Shown here in pieces: positions 6,106-7,840 of a DNA stretch of 7,840 nucleotides (position 1 is its first letter; each line of letters opens with the position of its first letter). The stretch covers positions 1 through 7,840 of the forward strand of contig VGEJ01000110.1 in assembly GCA_016869335.1 (NCBI GenBank), given 5' to 3'. The translations under genes were made by a program, and so were the position numbers. Under the pieces are notes generated by a model that did no database searches, was not told the origin of the DNA, and saw only the letters and a list, made by a program, of their open reading frames with translations. This DNA comes from Alphaproteobacteria bacterium. GTDB lineage: Bacteria > Pseudomonadota > Alphaproteobacteria > VGEJ01.

Positions 6106-6800
6106 GGTTGCCGGCCCGCCCCGGTCGGGGTGAGGGCACCGATGGCCGGTGACTCGCGCAGCAAGGCTTCGGCAGCGGCCAAGTCCTCCGGCCGGTTGAT
6201 GTTGAAGAAGGGGTCGTGGAATTCGGCGTCATACGCCACCTCGGCGTAGCGATGACGCGCCATCCAACGGCCCGTCCCGTAGACGCCCTCGACCGTGACC
6301 GCCCGGCGCAGCGAGTCCACGAAGCGCACCGGCCACAACGCGAACACGGGGTGCGTCCGACCGCGCGACACGGCACAGGCGAGGTCAACACCGCCTCGCT
6401 CCGCCGCCGCGCGCAGGCGGGAGACCAGGTCCGTCGGAAAGAACGGCGCATCGGTCGCAAAGCTCGCGACCCAATGACACCCGGGGCGATGCACGCGCGT
6501 CCACTCCATCGCCGCCAGTATCCCGGCGAGCGGCCCGGCATGACCAGCCACGGCGTCGGGCACGGTCGGCACGCCGAAGGACGAGAAGGCCGTGACCGTG
6601 CCGCTCGCCGTGATGATGATGGTGCCTACCTGTGGTTGTGCGCGCTCGATGGCTCGCTGCAAGAGCGACCGCCCGGCGAGCGGCCGCAAGCACTTGTCGG
6701 GGCCGCCCATGCGCAGCGACCGGCCGCCGGCCAGCAGGACGCCGAGCACGTCCTCGGCAGCGGCGGCGCCCGCGGTCCAGTCGTCGCTTGGTTGCACCAT
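6102..6800 (-). CDS. mobA: Molybdenum cofactor guanylyltransferase MobA
   Basis: MobA joins GMP from GTP to molybdenum-molybdopterin, giving the dinucleotide cofactor used by DMSO-reductase-type enzymes. The 232-residue protein shows the nucleotidyltransferase signature LLAGGRSLRMGGPDK at 22-36 (GTP-binding loop with Arg30 and Lys36), VPDAVAGHAGPLAGI at 80-94, the metal-binding aspartate region ATDAPFFPTDLV at 116-126 (Asp117), THPVFALWP, and the closing FNINRPEDL. Length is slightly above the usual 190-215 because of an extra N-terminal stretch of about 15 residues (WTAGAAAAED). The ATG at 6800 is the only start that fits; the ribosome site before it is weak. It is divergent from moaA (124-base gap) and overlaps the following GNAT gene by four bases. 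The related MobA-like cytidylyltransferase MocA is less likely given the ATDAPFFP and FNINRPEDL forms. Confidence 0.92.
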   Translation of the reverse strand: MVQPSDDWTAGAAAAEDVLGVLLAGGRSLRMGGPDKCLRPLAGRSLLQRAIERAQPQVGTIIITASGTVTAFSSFGVPTVPDAVAGHAGPLAGILAAMEWTRVHRPGCHWVASFATDAPFFPTDLVSRLRAAAERGGVDLACAVSRGRTHPVFALWPVRFVDSLRRAVTVEGVYGTGRWMARHRYAEVAYDAEFHDPFFNINRPEDLAAAEALLRESPAIGALTPTGAGRQP

Positions 6801-6877
6801 GCGCCACTATGCGATGCACCGGAGGCGCCGCCAAGGGTGACCGCACCTGGACGCGGTCCGTGAAAACGACTATGTCC

Positions 6878-6883
6878 TATACT
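6878..6883 (+). promoter_or_regulatory. Possible -10 box for moaA
   Basis: TATACT is one base from the TATAAT consensus and sits 41 bases before the moaA ATG in the mobA/moaA gap. No good -35 hexamer is found 15-18 bases upstream, so if it is used it probably needs an activator. No molybdenum cofactor riboswitch fold was recognised in the 124-base gap. Confidence 0.25.
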
Positions 6884-6924
6884 GGTAACGGTCCTCAGTG
6901 GCCTCCTGGAGCCGCAGGCAGCGC

Positions 6925-7840
6925 ATGATCGACCCATTCGGACGCACGATTACTTACCTTCGCGTCTCGGTAACGGATCGCTGCGACTTCCGCTGCGTCT
7001 ACTGCATGTCGGAGCACATGACGTTCCTGCCGAAGGCAGATCTCCTCACGCTCGAGGAGCTCCTGCGGCTGTGCACGGCGTTCATCGGTAAGGGCGTGCG
7101 CAAGCTGCGGTTGACGGGTGGCGAGCCGCTGGTGCGGCGCAACGTCATGTGGCTCTTTCGCGAATTGGGCGCGCGTATCGGATCGGGCCTCGATGAGCTG
7201 ACGCTCACCACCAACGGCAGCCAGCTCGAACGCTATGCCGCAGACCTGCGCGCCGCGGGGGTGCGGCGCATCAACGTCTCGGTCGACACCCTCGATCCGG
7301 CGCGCTTCGAGGCGATCACGCGCTGGGGCCGGCTGGACAGAGTGGTGGCCGGACTCGCCGCCGCCAAAGCTGCGGGGCTGGCGATCAAGATCAACACCGT
7401 GGCGCTCAAGGGCGTCAACGAGCACGAGTTCGACGACCTCATCCGCTGGTGCGGCGAGCAGGGCTTCGATCTGACGCTGATCGAGACCATGCCGATGGGC
7501 GACATCGATGGCGACCGCACCGAGCAGTACCTGCCCCTGTCGCTCGTGCGGGCACGACTGGCCCAGCGCTGGACGCTCGATGAGAGCGACTACCGCACCG
7601 GCGGGCCGGCGCGCTATGTCGTCGTGCGCGAGACCGGACGGCGGCTCGGCTTCATCACGCCGCTCACCCACAACTTCTGCGAGTCGTGCAACCGCGTGCG
7701 GCTGACCTGCACGGGCACGCTCTACATGTGCCTCGGGCAGAACGACGCGGCCGACCTGTGCGCGCCGCTCCGCGCGAGCGAAGGCAACGCGCTGCTCGAA
7801 GCGGCGATCGATGAGGCGATCGGCCGCAAGCCCAAGGGCC
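6925..7840 (+). CDS. moaA: GTP 3',8-cyclase MoaA (3' end outside window)
   Basis: MoaA is the radical-SAM enzyme that, with MoaC, converts GTP to cyclic pyranopterin monophosphate, the first step of molybdenum cofactor synthesis, in the cytoplasm. The 305 visible codons of about 330 hold both iron-sulfur sites: the N-terminal CxxxCxxC (Cys20, Cys24, Cys27 in DRCDFRCVYC), and the C-terminal Cys252, Cys255 and Cys269 (C-x2-C-x13-C, in NFCESCNRVRLTC and beyond). The SAM-binding LTGGEPLVRR is at 63-72, LTTNG at 94-98 and NVSVDTLD at 117-124. The reading frame ends at RKPKG, where homologs go on to the functionally important GG terminus outside the window. The ATG at 6925 starts three residues before FGR, as usual; GCAGG lies about 6 bases upstream. 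It is divergent from mobA. Confidence 0.96.
   Translation, partial: MIDPFGRTITYLRVSVTDRCDFRCVYCMSEHMTFLPKADLLTLEELLRLCTAFIGKGVRKLRLTGGEPLVRRNVMWLFRELGARIGSGLDELTLTTNGSQLERYAADLRAAGVRRINVSVDTLDPARFEAITRWGRLDRVVAGLAAAKAAGLAIKINTVALKGVNEHEFDDLIRWCGEQGFDLTLIETMPMGDIDGDRTEQYLPLSLVRARLAQRWTLDESDYRTGGPARYVVVRETGRRLGFITPLTHNFCESCNRVRLTCTGTLYMCLGQNDAADLCAPLRASEGNALLEAAIDEAIGRKPKG

Noticed and set aside
6801..6924. Molybdenum cofactor riboswitch upstream of moaA
   Set aside because: The gap is short and I found no convincing multi-stem fold or conserved Moco-RNA core.
6895..7671. 258-codon open frame opposite moaA
   Set aside because: MoaA on the other strand has all its cysteine motifs; this frame shows no recognisable domain.

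Overview
The window looks like chromosomal DNA from a GC-rich alphaproteobacterium, possibly near the Rhodospirillales. The pointers are a ChpT-type histidine phosphotransferase (a family essentially confined to Alphaproteobacteria), a stand-alone DUF3553 protein, an M16 peptidase followed by a RimJ/RimL-type acetyltransferase, and G/C-ending codons throughout. I see no rRNA, tRNA, insertion sequence, integrase, CRISPR array or phage gene, and no gene-free stretch longer than 300 bases.

Layout. (1) 1-1339: a divergent pair, a periplasmic DsbD-domain protein on the minus strand (cut by the window edge) and YqgE/AlgH on the plus strand. (2) 1352-3209: a minus-strand pair, M16 zinc peptidase then a GNAT acetyltransferase, with 7 bases between them. 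(3) 3404-5300: the damaged part. A plus-strand fliF carries a one-base insertion near 3584 and ends just after its second membrane helix, lacking the FliG-binding tail. It abuts, tail to tail, a minus-strand chpT that has an in-frame amber codon at 4938-4940 and lacks its C-terminal end. (4) 5420-5608: a 62-residue DUF3553 protein divergent from chpT. (5) 5614-6800: mobA and a second GNAT gene on the minus strand, joined by an ATGA overlap. (6) 6925-7840: moaA on the plus strand, cut by the window edge, divergent from mobA.

How the genes relate. MoaA (first step) and MobA (nucleotide attachment) both serve molybdenum cofactor synthesis. FliF and ChpT are linked through the CtrA phosphorelay: ChpT passes phosphate to CtrA, which in many alphaproteobacteria controls flagellar genes, and a TTAA-N7-TTCA element resembling a CtrA box lies 79 bases upstream of fliF. 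The most notable result is that these two linked genes each carry an inactivating lesion and both lose their 3' ends at the same place near 4800-4818, while every other gene looks intact. This may be recent loss of motility and CtrA signalling, or a cluster of sequencing and assembly errors; the sequence alone cannot decide. A second point of interest is a cluster of CGGTCC/GGACCG inverted repeats in the chpT/DUF3553 intergenic region, one copy of which covers the ribosome binding site of the DUF3553 gene.
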